A DNA stretch of 64,000 nucleotides, taken from positions 49,792 through 113,791 of the forward strand of contig CAYNEO010000008.1 of NCBI GenBank assembly GCA_964396245.1. Reading direction: 5' to 3'. The notes beneath the pieces were generated by a model. It was given only the letters and a program-made list of their open reading frames with translations. It ran no database searches and was not told the origin of the DNA. Position numbers and translations under genes: made by a program. This stretch comes from CAYNEO01 sp964396245 (GTDB lineage Bacteria; Zixibacteria; MSB-5A5; GN15; FEB-12). Below, piece by piece: positions 1 through 9,100 of this stretch (its first letter is position 1; the number at the start of each line of letters is the position of its first letter).

Positions 1-1
1 C

Positions 2-583
2 ATGAAGAAACTTAAGGATATTCTCGCCCGCTGGCATCTTCGGAAAATGCAGGGAAACATGGAGCCTGCTGCGCGGTCGTTTCCCGGCGATCTGATGTCG
101 CCCAAGAATATCCTCGTCTGTCTCCCCGGCACCCTGCGCGAACTGACGATGGTCAAGCAATTTCTTCCCGGGATATCATCGCTGTTCAAGTCTGCGTCGG
201 TCACGCTCCTTGCGATGCCGGGCGTACGGGTCCACGACATCTACCCCCGCCGCGGTTTCAATATCCTGACGCCGGCCACGGATCAAATGAGCTGGAGCGG
301 CATGCCGAAGCAGTCGTACCTGAAGATTCTGCAGGATTATAAATTTGATCTGGTCATAGACATGAATCTCGAGCGGTCCCTGTTTACCTCGGCCGTTCTC
401 TTGAGTTTCCCGAAAGCAATTCGCATCGGCCGGGGAAACCACCTCGGGAACCCGTACTATAACCTTGAAATCAAAACCAAGTACTTACGCGACGAACGCA
501 ATATTTACCGTTCTCTTCTCGAAACTCTCGAACACATTATCAGGCCGGCGGGGAAGGAACCGTCGACGACTATCGGTGGCTAA
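2..583 (+). CDS. Glycosyltransferase family 9 (heptosyltransferase)-like protein, short
   Basis: The 193-residue product resembles the N-terminal Rossmann half of GT9/heptosyltransferase-like proteins: a segment ILVCLPGTLREL near residue 37 followed by alternating strands and helices, LVIDMNLERS near residue 119, and RIGRGNHLGNPYYN near residue 142. GT9 enzymes transfer sugars onto lipopolysaccharide cores and are usually about 350 residues, so this one lacks the C-terminal nucleotide-sugar-binding half. It could be a degenerate or single-domain relative. It ends 14 bp before smc and is probably co-transcribed with it. The ATG sits at base 2, so an upstream start outside the window is possible. 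Function is uncertain; the fold assignment is by pattern only. Confidence 0.55.
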   Translation: MKKLKDILARWHLRKMQGNMEPAARSFPGDLMSPKNILVCLPGTLRELTMVKQFLPGISSLFKSASVTLLAMPGVRVHDIYPRRGFNILTPATDQMSWSGMPKQSYLKILQDYKFDLVIDMNLERSLFTSAVLLSFPKAIRIGRGNHLGNPYYNLEIKTKYLRDERNIYRSLLETLEHIIRPAGKEPSTTIGG

Positions 584-597
584 CAACTGGAGGCACT

Positions 598-3500
598 GTG
601 TATCTAAAGAAGCTTGACGTACTGGGCTTCAAGTCCTTTGCAAATAAAACGACGATTCGATTTGCCGACGGTGTAACGGCGATTGTGGGTCCAAACGGAT
701 GCGGCAAGACCAACGTGCTCGATTCGCTGCGATGGGTCCTGGGTGAACAGAAAGTCAGCCTGCTTCGCAGCGGCAAGATGGAAGAGGTGATTTTCAACGG
801 TACGAGAGACGTCAAGCCGCTCAATATGGCTGAGGTGTCCCTGACGATCGTCAACAATCGCGGCGTCCTCCCCACCGAGTACACCGAGGTCCAGATCTCG
901 CGACGGCTGTTCCGCAACGGGGATTCGGAATACCTGCTGAACAAGGTCCCGTGCCGCCTGAAAGATATTATCGATCTGTTCCTCGATACCGGCATGGGGG
1001 CACATTCGTATTCGGTCATCCAGGCGGATATGATCGATGCCGTGTTATCAGACCGCGCCGAAGAGCGTCGTTTTCTCTTTGAGGAAGCGGCGGGCATAAC
1101 GAAATACAAACAGCGCAAAAAGGCGGCACTGCGGAAGCTCGAGTCGACCGAAAACGATTTTCTCCGGCTGCGTGATATTCACGCTGAAGTCAAGACGCGG
1201 GTGAATTCCCTCTATCGGCAGCACAAGAAGGCGGAACGCTATCAGCTCATACTGAATGATATCAAGGCGTGGGAGCTGTTCCTGAGCGCCACCCGGACCG
1301 CGACACTGGAGTCCGAAAAGCGGGAACTCAGGGGTCAACTCGACGCTCTTTCCGAGGACAGGACGTCACGCGAGACGGTACTGGATCAGATTGTCGCCCA
1401 GTTGGAAGCCGATCGTAAGGAATTGATCGATATCGAGCATCAGCTCAATCAGGTCGGCTCAGAGATTTACGAGACATCCGAGCAGGCGCATTCCGTAGAG
1501 AAAGAAATCTCGGTCACGAGAGAGAAGCGAACCAACGCCAGTGATCTGATCGATAAGAATCGCGCCGATATCGAATCTCTCACTCACCGGTCATTGAGCC
1601 TGGCCGATCAGGCCGCAGAAGCAGGACGGGAGCTTGTCTCGGCGCGGCAGAAGGTCGAGGACGTTGCCGGTCAACTGAAGGCTGCCGAGGAAGCACAGGC
1701 CGAGGCGGACCGTCGGTTACTCGCGGCTCGCGGGCGGAAAGAGCAGGAGAACAAGAAGCTGATCGAACTCGAGGGCAAGTTGTCCTCGGGTCGCACCGAA
1801 GAGCACAACCTCAGGGAACAGGAAACCGAGAACTCGCAACTGCTGGAAGACGTCAAGAGCCGGTTGACCGAACTGAAGCCCCGACAGGACTCGGCGTTGT
1901 CGGAATATGAGGCCAGGCAGAACGAGCTGGCGGATCTCGTCCGTCGCAAACGTGCCGTTGAATCACGTCAGGCCGAGATTACGTCTGAAATGGAATCGCT
2001 GGATAACCGGGTTGACGAGTTGACAGCCGAGATTAGCAATATCACGGCATCCGTTGAAGCCTGTGAGGCGCGGCGCAATCTCCTCGAAGACATGATGCTC
2101 CAGTACGAAGGCTATGAGTCCGGACTGGTGGCCGTCATGGAGGAGAAAGAACACTGGCCGGGAATTGCCGGTACGGTGGGAGAAAAGTTCGTGCCGGTCG
2201 AAGGGCTGGAAACGGCTCTGGAAGCCGCTCTCGGCGAGCTGGCGCGCTGCCTGATATGTTATGATCGTAAGACCGCGGAAGGTATCATTGGCTACCTGAA
2301 AGCGAAGAAAAAAGGCAAGGTTGGCATCCTGGTCCCCGACGCCGGGACGATCAACCCCGCAGTGAAACGTCCGGAGATTGATCTCGAAGAGTTTGTGGGA
2401 TGGCTCGATGCGTACGTGACCACCGACGAAAACCTTCGGTTTCTCAAGGAAGCCGCGTTGTCGCGCACGGCGATATTCAAGGCGGGCGCGTCTCCAAATG
2501 AGCTATTGAAACATCTCCCCTATGGTTTCAGCGCCGTGTCAACCGACGGTGTGCTTTACAGCCGGAACCTCATATCCGGCGGCTCCGACGACCACTTCCC
2601 CCTGTTCCGCAGAAAAGAGAAGGTGCAGGAACAGGAAAGCATGATTCAGGAGCTGACCGAAAAGCTCAAGTCGATGCGGGAAGAGAAAAGCCGTCTCGAG
2701 GCAAAGTTTGCCGGATTGAGAGCGGAATCTCACCGGCTGACGGGAGATCAGGAAGAACTTGTCGAGGCTGTCGACGAAACCCGGAAGCGGGTCAGTGAAC
2801 TCGAGTTCGAACAGCGCACCCTTGCCGGCGAATACAACCGGCTGGAGAAAGAGCGCTCGGCGCTCAGTAACAAGCTCGAGAGTATCCGCAACCGTCAGTA
2901 TGAACTTGGCCTCGGCTTTTCGCAATTGGCGAGCGAAAAGGACACCCTTGTTAATGACATGACCCTGGCCGGCACGCATCTCGACGAACTGGAAAGAGCA
3001 GCAGTTTCCGCGATGGAGCAAGTCTCGCGCCTGCACGTGGCCATGATCGAGGCGCGGAGCAAGGTTCAGCAAATCGAGAGCCAGATCGGTCATATCAACG
3101 AGATTCAAAACGATATCCAGACAACCTCGGAACTGAAAAATCAGGAGATGGAGGAAGCCGAGCAGACAATCTCGCAGTCCGGTACTCGAATCGCCGAGTT
3201 GGAATCGTCGCTGAAAGATCTTTTCGAACAGCGCGAACGTCACAACGAACGGCAGAACAGTCTCCGGAGTGTCCAGTCGGAAATCCAGGAACGCGTGGAC
3301 CTGAAGGAAAAGCAGACCAAGGAGATTCGCGGCCAGAAAGACAGTGTACTGGAAAGGTTACACCAGCAGGAGATTCGCCTCAACAGTATCGACTCGGAGA
3401 TCAGGGGCATTCGCGACCGGATTCTCGAGGACTACGAAGTGGATATCAATACGGTCGAGCCGACACGTCCTGATGAGAAAATCACTGATGATCAGGCCCG

Positions 3501-4287
3501 GCAGTATCTCCAGGAACAGAAAGAGCGGCTCAAGAAGTTTGGCGCGGTCAACCTGCTGGCGCTGGAAGAATACGAAACGGCCAGCGAGCGGGAGAAGTTC
3601 CTGAGCGAGCAATTGAACGATCTCGATACGGCGAAGCGCGATTTACAGACGACTATCACCAGGATCAATCACACCGCCCGGCAATTGTTCTTCGAGACAT
3701 TCTCGCAGGTACGCGAGAATTTTCAGAAATTGTTTGTCGAGCTTTTCAGCGGCGGTGAGGCGGATATCAGGCTCGAGGACGACAGCGATCCGCTCGAGTC
3801 CAACATTGAAATAGTCGCCCGCCCGCGCGGTAAGAAGATCCTGTCGATTACGCAGATGTCGGGCGGTGAGCGAGCGCTGACGGCGATCTCGCTGCTCTTT
3901 TCGCTCTATCTTGTCAAGCCGTCGCCGTTTTGCATCCTCGATGAGATCGACGCGCCGCTCGACGATGCGAACTGTCATCGGTTCCTGAAGATCATCAAGA
4001 AATTCTCCGACCAGACGCAGTTCATCACTATAACGCACAACAAGATCACGATGGAAGCGGCCGACAATCTGTACGGTATCACAATGGAACAGCCGGGTAT
4101 TTCGCAACTGGTTGCGGTGAAATTCACCGAAGAAGACGAGTACGCGATTCTCGAACACCGGCCGGACGCGGATGAGAAACCGTCGGCGGATGACAACGGC
4201 GGACGTGAGAGTTCCGCTTCTCTGCCCGATCAGATACAAGAACGGATAAACCCCACCGTGAACATTACCCCGGACGAGGAGACCTGA
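598..4287 (+). CDS. smc: Chromosome segregation protein SMC
   Basis: A 1229-residue SMC ATPase that dimerises through its hinge and, with ScpA/ScpB, organises and segregates the chromosome. The N-terminal head has the Walker A motif GPNGCGKT at residues 31-38. Long heptad-rich coiled coils flank a hinge at roughly residues 500-655 (GYESGLVAVMEE onward). The C-terminal head has the ABC signature MSGGERALTA near 1085 and Walker B FCILDEIDAPLDD near 1110. The start is GTG, chosen because GGAGG lies four bases upstream and the sequence begins with the family's typical YLKKLDVLGFKSF. The last 50 or so residues after the head are an acidic, low-complexity tail. Ten bases separate it from ftsY, a common smc-ftsY arrangement. 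Confidence 0.97.
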   Translation: MYLKKLDVLGFKSFANKTTIRFADGVTAIVGPNGCGKTNVLDSLRWVLGEQKVSLLRSGKMEEVIFNGTRDVKPLNMAEVSLTIVNNRGVLPTEYTEVQISRRLFRNGDSEYLLNKVPCRLKDIIDLFLDTGMGAHSYSVIQADMIDAVLSDRAEERRFLFEEAAGITKYKQRKKAALRKLESTENDFLRLRDIHAEVKTRVNSLYRQHKKAERYQLILNDIKAWELFLSATRTATLESEKRELRGQLDALSEDRTSRETVLDQIVAQLEADRKELIDIEHQLNQVGSEIYETSEQAHSVEKEISVTREKRTNASDLIDKNRADIESLTHRSLSLADQAAEAGRELVSARQKVEDVAGQLKAAEEAQAEADRRLLAARGRKEQENKKLIELEGKLSSGRTEEHNLREQETENSQLLEDVKSRLTELKPRQDSALSEYEARQNELADLVRRKRAVESRQAEITSEMESLDNRVDELTAEISNITASVEACEARRNLLEDMMLQYEGYESGLVAVMEEKEHWPGIAGTVGEKFVPVEGLETALEAALGELARCLICYDRKTAEGIIGYLKAKKKGKVGILVPDAGTINPAVKRPEIDLEEFVGWLDAYVTTDENLRFLKEAALSRTAIFKAGASPNELLKHLPYGFSAVSTDGVLYSRNLISGGSDDHFPLFRRKEKVQEQESMIQELTEKLKSMREEKSRLEAKFAGLRAESHRLTGDQEELVEAVDETRKRVSELEFEQRTLAGEYNRLEKERSALSNKLESIRNRQYELGLGFSQLASEKDTLVNDMTLAGTHLDELERAAVSAMEQVSRLHVAMIEARSKVQQIESQIGHINEIQNDIQTTSELKNQEMEEAEQTISQSGTRIAELESSLKDLFEQRERHNERQNSLRSVQSEIQERVDLKEKQTKEIRGQKDSVLERLHQQEIRLNSIDSEIRGIRDRILEDYEVDINTVEPTRPDEKITDDQARQYLQEQKERLKKFGAVNLLALEEYETASEREKFLSEQLNDLDTAKRDLQTTITRINHTARQLFFETFSQVRENFQKLFVELFSGGEADIRLEDDSDPLESNIEIVARPRGKKILSITQMSGGERALTAISLLFSLYLVKPSPFCILDEIDAPLDDANCHRFLKIIKKFSDQTQFITITHNKITMEAADNLYGITMEQPGISQLVAVKFTEEDEYAILEHRPDADEKPSADDNGGRESSASLPDQIQERINPTVNITPDEET

Positions 4288-4297
4288 GTCGGCATCC

Positions 4298-5212
4298 ATG
4301 TTCAACGCATTCGATAAGCTCAAGAACTCCCTCTCCAAAACCAAAGACAACATTGTCGGAAAGATTTCGCGGGTGGTGCTTCGCCGGAAGATCGACGACG
4401 CCCTGCTCGATGAAATCGAGGAAATCCTGATAGAGGCTGATGTCGGCGTCAAAGCCACGATGCGCCTGATTGACAGCGTCAAGGAGAAGGCCCGCGACCG
4501 GAACCTGACAGAGGGTGAGGATGTCATCGCGCTGTTGAAGGAAGAGATTGCCGAAATCCTCTCGGGCGAGGGCGGCGAGCTGTTCAGGCCGGATGATCCG
4601 AAGCCGGTTATCTGGTTGGTGGTCGGCGTCAACGGTGTCGGCAAGACGACGACAATCGGCAAGCTGGCAACATGGATGGCGGCGCAGGGCAAGAAAGTGA
4701 TAATCGGGGCGTGCGATACATTCAGGGCCGCAGCGGTGGAGCAAGTGGCCATCTGGGCGGAACGAAGCGGCGTGGACCTGATCACATCGCAGAGCGGCGC
4801 TGATCCGGCGGCGGTCGCGTTCGACGCCGCCAGCGCGGCACGGGCACGGGGAGCGGACGTTTTGCTGATCGACACGGCCGGACGGCTGCACACCAAGTCC
4901 AACCTCATGGAGGAACTGAAGAAAATCCGGCGTGTTGTACTTAAAGCAGCCCCTGAAGCGGCCGTCTACAGCAAATTGATCATCGACGGCAACACCGGGC
5001 AGAATGCCATCTCGCAGGTCAGGATATTTACCGATGCGGTTGGATGCGACGGCTTGATTATCACCAAGCTTGACGGCACCGCCAAGGGCGGCGTGGTAAT
5101 TGCCGTTGCGGAAGAACTGAAAGTCCCGGTCGAGTTTATCGGTATTGGCGAGAAAATCGATGATCTGCAGCGCTTCGACGCCAGGGAATTCGCGGAGGCC
5201 TTGTTTGCCTGA
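4298..5212 (+). CDS. ftsY: Signal recognition particle receptor FtsY
   Basis: A 304-residue SRP-type GTPase that receives ribosome-nascent chain-SRP complexes at the inner membrane. The N-terminal helical bundle (about residues 1-90) is followed by the NG domain: G1 GVNGVGKTTT near residue 109, DTFRAAAVEQVAIWAER in the insertion box, G3 DTAGRLHTKSNLMEEL, G4 TKLDGTAKGG and a C-terminal PVEFIGIGEKIDDLQRFD. The long acidic A domain seen in E. coli FtsY is missing, as in many other phyla. The stop codon overlaps the next ATG by one base (TGATG), so translation is probably coupled to the yjbQ-like gene. Confidence 0.96.
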   Translation: MFNAFDKLKNSLSKTKDNIVGKISRVVLRRKIDDALLDEIEEILIEADVGVKATMRLIDSVKEKARDRNLTEGEDVIALLKEEIAEILSGEGGELFRPDDPKPVIWLVVGVNGVGKTTTIGKLATWMAAQGKKVIIGACDTFRAAAVEQVAIWAERSGVDLITSQSGADPAAVAFDAASAARARGADVLLIDTAGRLHTKSNLMEELKKIRRVVLKAAPEAAVYSKLIIDGNTGQNAISQVRIFTDAVGCDGLIITKLDGTAKGGVVIAVAEELKVPVEFIGIGEKIDDLQRFDAREFAEALFA

Positions 5213-5610
5213 TGGAAGAAATGACTGTAAAAACGAGCGAGCGGGAAGAGTTTATCGATATCACTTCTCGCGTCCAGAAGATTGTCAATGATAGCGGCGT
5301 GCAGTCGGGCTTTGCATTCTGCTTCGTTCCTCACACCACGGCCGCAATTACGATCAACGAAAACGCCGATCCGGATGTCCGTCACGATATTCTCTCCAAA
5401 CTTCGCCACGAATTTCCCGAGGACGGCAACTACCGCCACAGCGAGGGTAATTCCGACGCCCATATCAAATCGTCACTGGTCGGCCCGTCGCAGCAGCTGA
5501 TCGTCGAAGACGGTAAGCTGGTTCTGGGTCGGTGGCAGGGGCTGTACTTCTGCGAATTTGACGGCCCCCGGAGTCGGCGACTGATGGTCAAGGTCGTCTC
5601 ATTTGATTAA
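5212..5610 (+). CDS. YjbQ/UPF0047 family protein
   Basis: A 132-residue member of the YjbQ (UPF0047) family, a small trimeric beta-rich enzyme fold. Some members have weak thiamine-phosphate synthase activity; the physiological role is unsettled. Family hallmarks: GFAFCFVPHTTAAITINEN (residues about 26-44), a HSEGNSDAHIKSSLVGPSQ stretch with conserved histidines, and GRWQGLYFCEFDGPR near the end. Length is normal for the family. The start overlaps the ftsY stop; an in-frame ATG nine bases later (5221) is an equally possible start. It overlaps rlmH by eight bases, so the genes smc to rlmH look like one operon. Confidence 0.9.
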   Translation: MEEMTVKTSEREEFIDITSRVQKIVNDSGVQSGFAFCFVPHTTAAITINENADPDVRHDILSKLRHEFPEDGNYRHSEGNSDAHIKSSLVGPSQQLIVEDGKLVLGRWQGLYFCEFDGPRSRRLMVKVVSFD

Positions 5611-6073
5611 GCTGAACATCGTAACTATCGGAAAACACAAAGAGGCCTGGATTTCTGAGGCCGTCGATCACTATCGCAAATTGCTCTCGAAATACGCCGC
5701 GGTCAATCTGAAGACCCTTCCCGACGTCAAGGCATCAGCCTCCCTCTCCCCGGTCGAACTGAAGAAAAAGCAGGCGGTTGTTTTGGGAAAGGAAATCGCC
5801 GATGGTTATATTGTCGCGCTGGCCGATAAGGGACGAAAATACGACTCCGTACAATTTTCGCGACTTCTGGAGAAACTGCAAACGGTAAGCGGCGGCCGTG
5901 TCGTGTTCTTGATTGGTGGGGCGTACGGACTTGACGACACTCTACTCGATCGGGCCGACCTCGTTGTCTCCCTCTCCCCTCTCACGTTCTCGCATCAACT
6001 CGTCAGGCTGATCCTGCTGGAGCAGCTATACCGCGGTTTCAATCTCTTGAGCGGCGGTTCCTACCACAAATAA
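5603..6073 (+). CDS. rlmH: 23S rRNA pseudouridine-1915 N3-methyltransferase RlmH
   Basis: A 156-residue SPOUT-class methyltransferase that modifies pseudouridine 1915 in helix 69 of 23S rRNA on assembled 70S ribosomes. The SAM-binding trefoil knot is visible as RVVFLIGGAYGLDD (about residues 96-109) and the conserved C-terminal LSPLTFSHQLVRLILLEQLYR, ending with the invariant-type GGSYHK. Start is TTG, inside the previous gene, giving the usual family N-terminus KLNIVTIGKHKE. Last gene of the smc-ftsY-yjbQ-rlmH run; it converges on the giant minus-strand gene. Confidence 0.95.
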   Translation: MIKLNIVTIGKHKEAWISEAVDHYRKLLSKYAAVNLKTLPDVKASASLSPVELKKKQAVVLGKEIADGYIVALADKGRKYDSVQFSRLLEKLQTVSGGRVVFLIGGAYGLDDTLLDRADLVVSLSPLTFSHQLVRLILLEQLYRGFNLLSGGSYHK

Positions 6074-6106
6074 ATAAGCGCCCAGCCAACACAGCACCAG
6101 GCGCTC
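6074..6106 (-). terminator. Candidate terminator of the giant repeat gene
   Basis: Read on the minus strand, AGCGCC (6105-6100) pairs with GGCGCT (6082-6077) and can be extended by G-U and G-C pairs. It is followed by TTATTTATTT. It lies about 30 bp after the stop of the giant gene and just after the rlmH stop, so it could serve both. The stem is modest and the U-tract interrupted. Confidence 0.4.
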
Positions 6107-6134
6107 ATCTATCGGAGGAAAGATAGAGGTTTGT

Positions 6135-9100
6135 CTATTTGAGCAGCATCATCTTCCGTGTCTCGACGAACGAGCCGGCCTCCAACCGGTACAGATAGAC
6201 GCCGGAGGCAACCTGCTCGCCACGGTTGCTGACGCCGTCCCAGACGATCAGCACGTCGCCGGCTCCGTCGCTACCGGTGAATCGACGGACCAGCTCGCCC
6301 CTGATATTATAGATGTTCAGTGTCCAATCGGACGGCTGAGGCAGCGCGAAGCTGATGTTTGTCGACGGGTTGAACGGATTCGGGTAGTTCTGGTTCAGGC
6401 TGTAGCCGGTCGGCAAGGTCTCGCTGCCGTTCAGGACCTTGTATGGGCGCCCGATATAGTCGGCGGCCTCGGTCTTGACCAGCCGCGCCGATCCCTGTCC
6501 GGTGCACGGCAGTTCGAGGATGCAGTTGTGACCGGGTTCGATCCTGCCGGTGCCGATGTTATACACGAGCAGTTTCAGCTGATTATTCTCCACCGAGTAG
6601 TCGATGTCCATGCCGGCGGATGCCTCGGTCAGGCGGGCGTCATCGATGTGCAGACCCGGATCGAGATCGTAGACAAAATAGGCGGCGCCAATAGTCTCCG
6701 GGGCGTCCGTGATGATATCCATATGTCCGCTCTCGATAGTCGTGCTGACCTGCAGATCTCCCGCCGTCGGGACCGGTTTAGGTATCGGATCAGCGTCGCC
6801 GACAACCACACGGATCAGGTACACCAGGTCGGATACCGACAGCGTGATACCGTCGGCGTTGACATCGGTAGCAGCCGTCTGACCGGCGATATTAATGGTG
6901 AAGGCGCTGAACCCGTAGATGAAGTACCGGGTGAACAGCACAGCATCGGCGATGGTGTACGCCAGCCCGTCGAGATTGATATCACCGCGGTCATCGAGTT
7001 CCTCGGGAGGCGTGATACATATCCCGCCGTTGTAGAACTCGACACAGCGGTAAGGCTGGCCCTTGTCGGTGCCGGTCATACATTCATCCGGGGCACCTAT
7101 ACCGAAGGGACGAGAGCCGGACGGGTAGGCGACATCGTCGTCTTCATCCCAGATCAAAATATTCTCGGCGTTGAATATCCGTAGATCGGTGTAGAGCAGG
7201 GTGCCGCTCGGGTTCGAGAAGGTGTTATCACCGCAATCGTACCAGACGAAGTTGATCGGGAGGAACTGCGAACCGAGATTCTGGTCATTGGCGACCTGGA
7301 ACTCGATATACGCGATCGGACCCTGCGGTGTGTACACGGAATCCGGCGGGTGGGCCGAGCCGTTGTTGATGTCGGCGATGCCGACAAGGCGGACAATCCC
7401 GGACGGGCAGTTGCCGCCGCAGGCGCCGTTGTTGAGATTGTAGGTGAAGTACTCGTATGCCTCAATCACCGACCCTGCCTTGGTTGCATTCATAAACGAC
7501 AGGGCCGAGGCGTCGTAGCTTATCAAAATATCGAATCCGGCCACGGCATCGTTGGTCTCCAGATTTATCGCCACGATCTTTCTCAAACCGACCGGGGTGC
7601 AGACGCCGCCATCGATGTATGCTCGCACGCACACTTCGCAGTCAGCCCTGAGCTGGACGTCTACCATTACAGTGTCGACCACGCTCTGGCAGCCGTCATC
7701 GGCCTGGACACAGAAGGTATACACCCCGAAAGTGTCCGGAACGAAGCAGATGTACCCGCTATCCGGCTGGAGCGCCGTAAACTCTCCCGGGCCGCATATC
7801 TGCGTCACCGTGACTTCGCTCTCCGGATCAGTCGCAAAGATGCTGTCGATACAAATGTGATCGGTATCGTTGGGACACCGTTCCACGGTCCGATAAGCCG
7901 GAACGAAGAGTGTTGGGGCCTGGTCGGCATCGACCGTGATATCGGTCGTGCAGGTATCGACGCCACAGACGCCGGTAGCAATGATCTGCACGCTGTAATC
8001 ACCGGGCGACGATATCGGTACGCAGACGAACCCGGCGGCGTATTCTCCAGCCGGCTTGACACTCACCTGAACGCCCGTTCCGGTGACAGAGACCGGAAAG
8101 CAGAGCGTATCGGGCTCAGACAGGCACAACATGGTGTCGATCTGACTCGGGCAGCTAACCGCGGGCGGCTCGCCAATCTCCACCTGCAGGTTGAAGTTGC
8201 AGGTATCCGCGCCGCATTCGGCGGCAGCGATCACGGTCACCGGGATAGTACCGCTCTCAGTCGCGTACACGCAGATTTCGTGTGTCTGCGCGTCATACTT
8301 GCCGTTGGGCAGAACGGTAATCTCGGCATCCGAGGGAGTGATCGGGGCTATGATACAGACCGTATCCGGACCGCAGAGAGATGCAAACTGGTCGTCTTCC
8401 GGACACATGATCGAAGCTTGCGCCCCTTCAGTGTATGATACGACTACCGTATCAACATCGCTGGCGTCGCACTCGTCGGTGACCGTAACGATAATCATGT
8501 AGTCGCCAAAATGATCGGGCGTAAAGCACACCTGGTTCTGTTCGGCTCTGACCGTCCCGATGTTACTGGTTATCGAGGCGATGTTGTTGTCATCATCGGT
8601 GATCGTCAGAGGCACGCAGACTTCCTCGAAGTTGCATTTGACCAGCTCGAAGTCAGGTCCGGCTGATACGACCGGTGCGCTGTTGATATCGGAGACAACG
8701 TAAAACTCGCAGGAATCGGTGCCGCAGAGGCCTTCGGCGACCAGCTTGATGGTCAGGCTGTCATCCTGAAGCACCGGCACACATACGGTCGAACCGTTGA
8801 TATAAGCCGGAGCAGTTACCGTGATGCCCGTGACTCCCGAAGATACCGAGAAGTCGTAGCAGAGCGTATCCGGCTCGCAGAGGAATACACGCTGATTGTC
8901 CGGGCAAGTGATCGCGGTCGGGCCAAGTATCTCGACCGGAACCTCGACCGTGCACGTATCCGCCGAGCACTGGGCGGCCGCTATGACAGTGATGCTATAC
9001 AGGCCGCTGGTGTCAGCCTGGAAGCAGAGGCTTCCGTCGGTCCATTCACCGACATCGGCCGTAACACTGAAGTTTGTACCGGTGATCTTCAGCGGTATGC

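Noticed and set aside
3643..4908. A 421-codon minus-strand frame across the smc-ftsY junction
   Set aside because: Opposite two conserved genes, without recognisable protein features.
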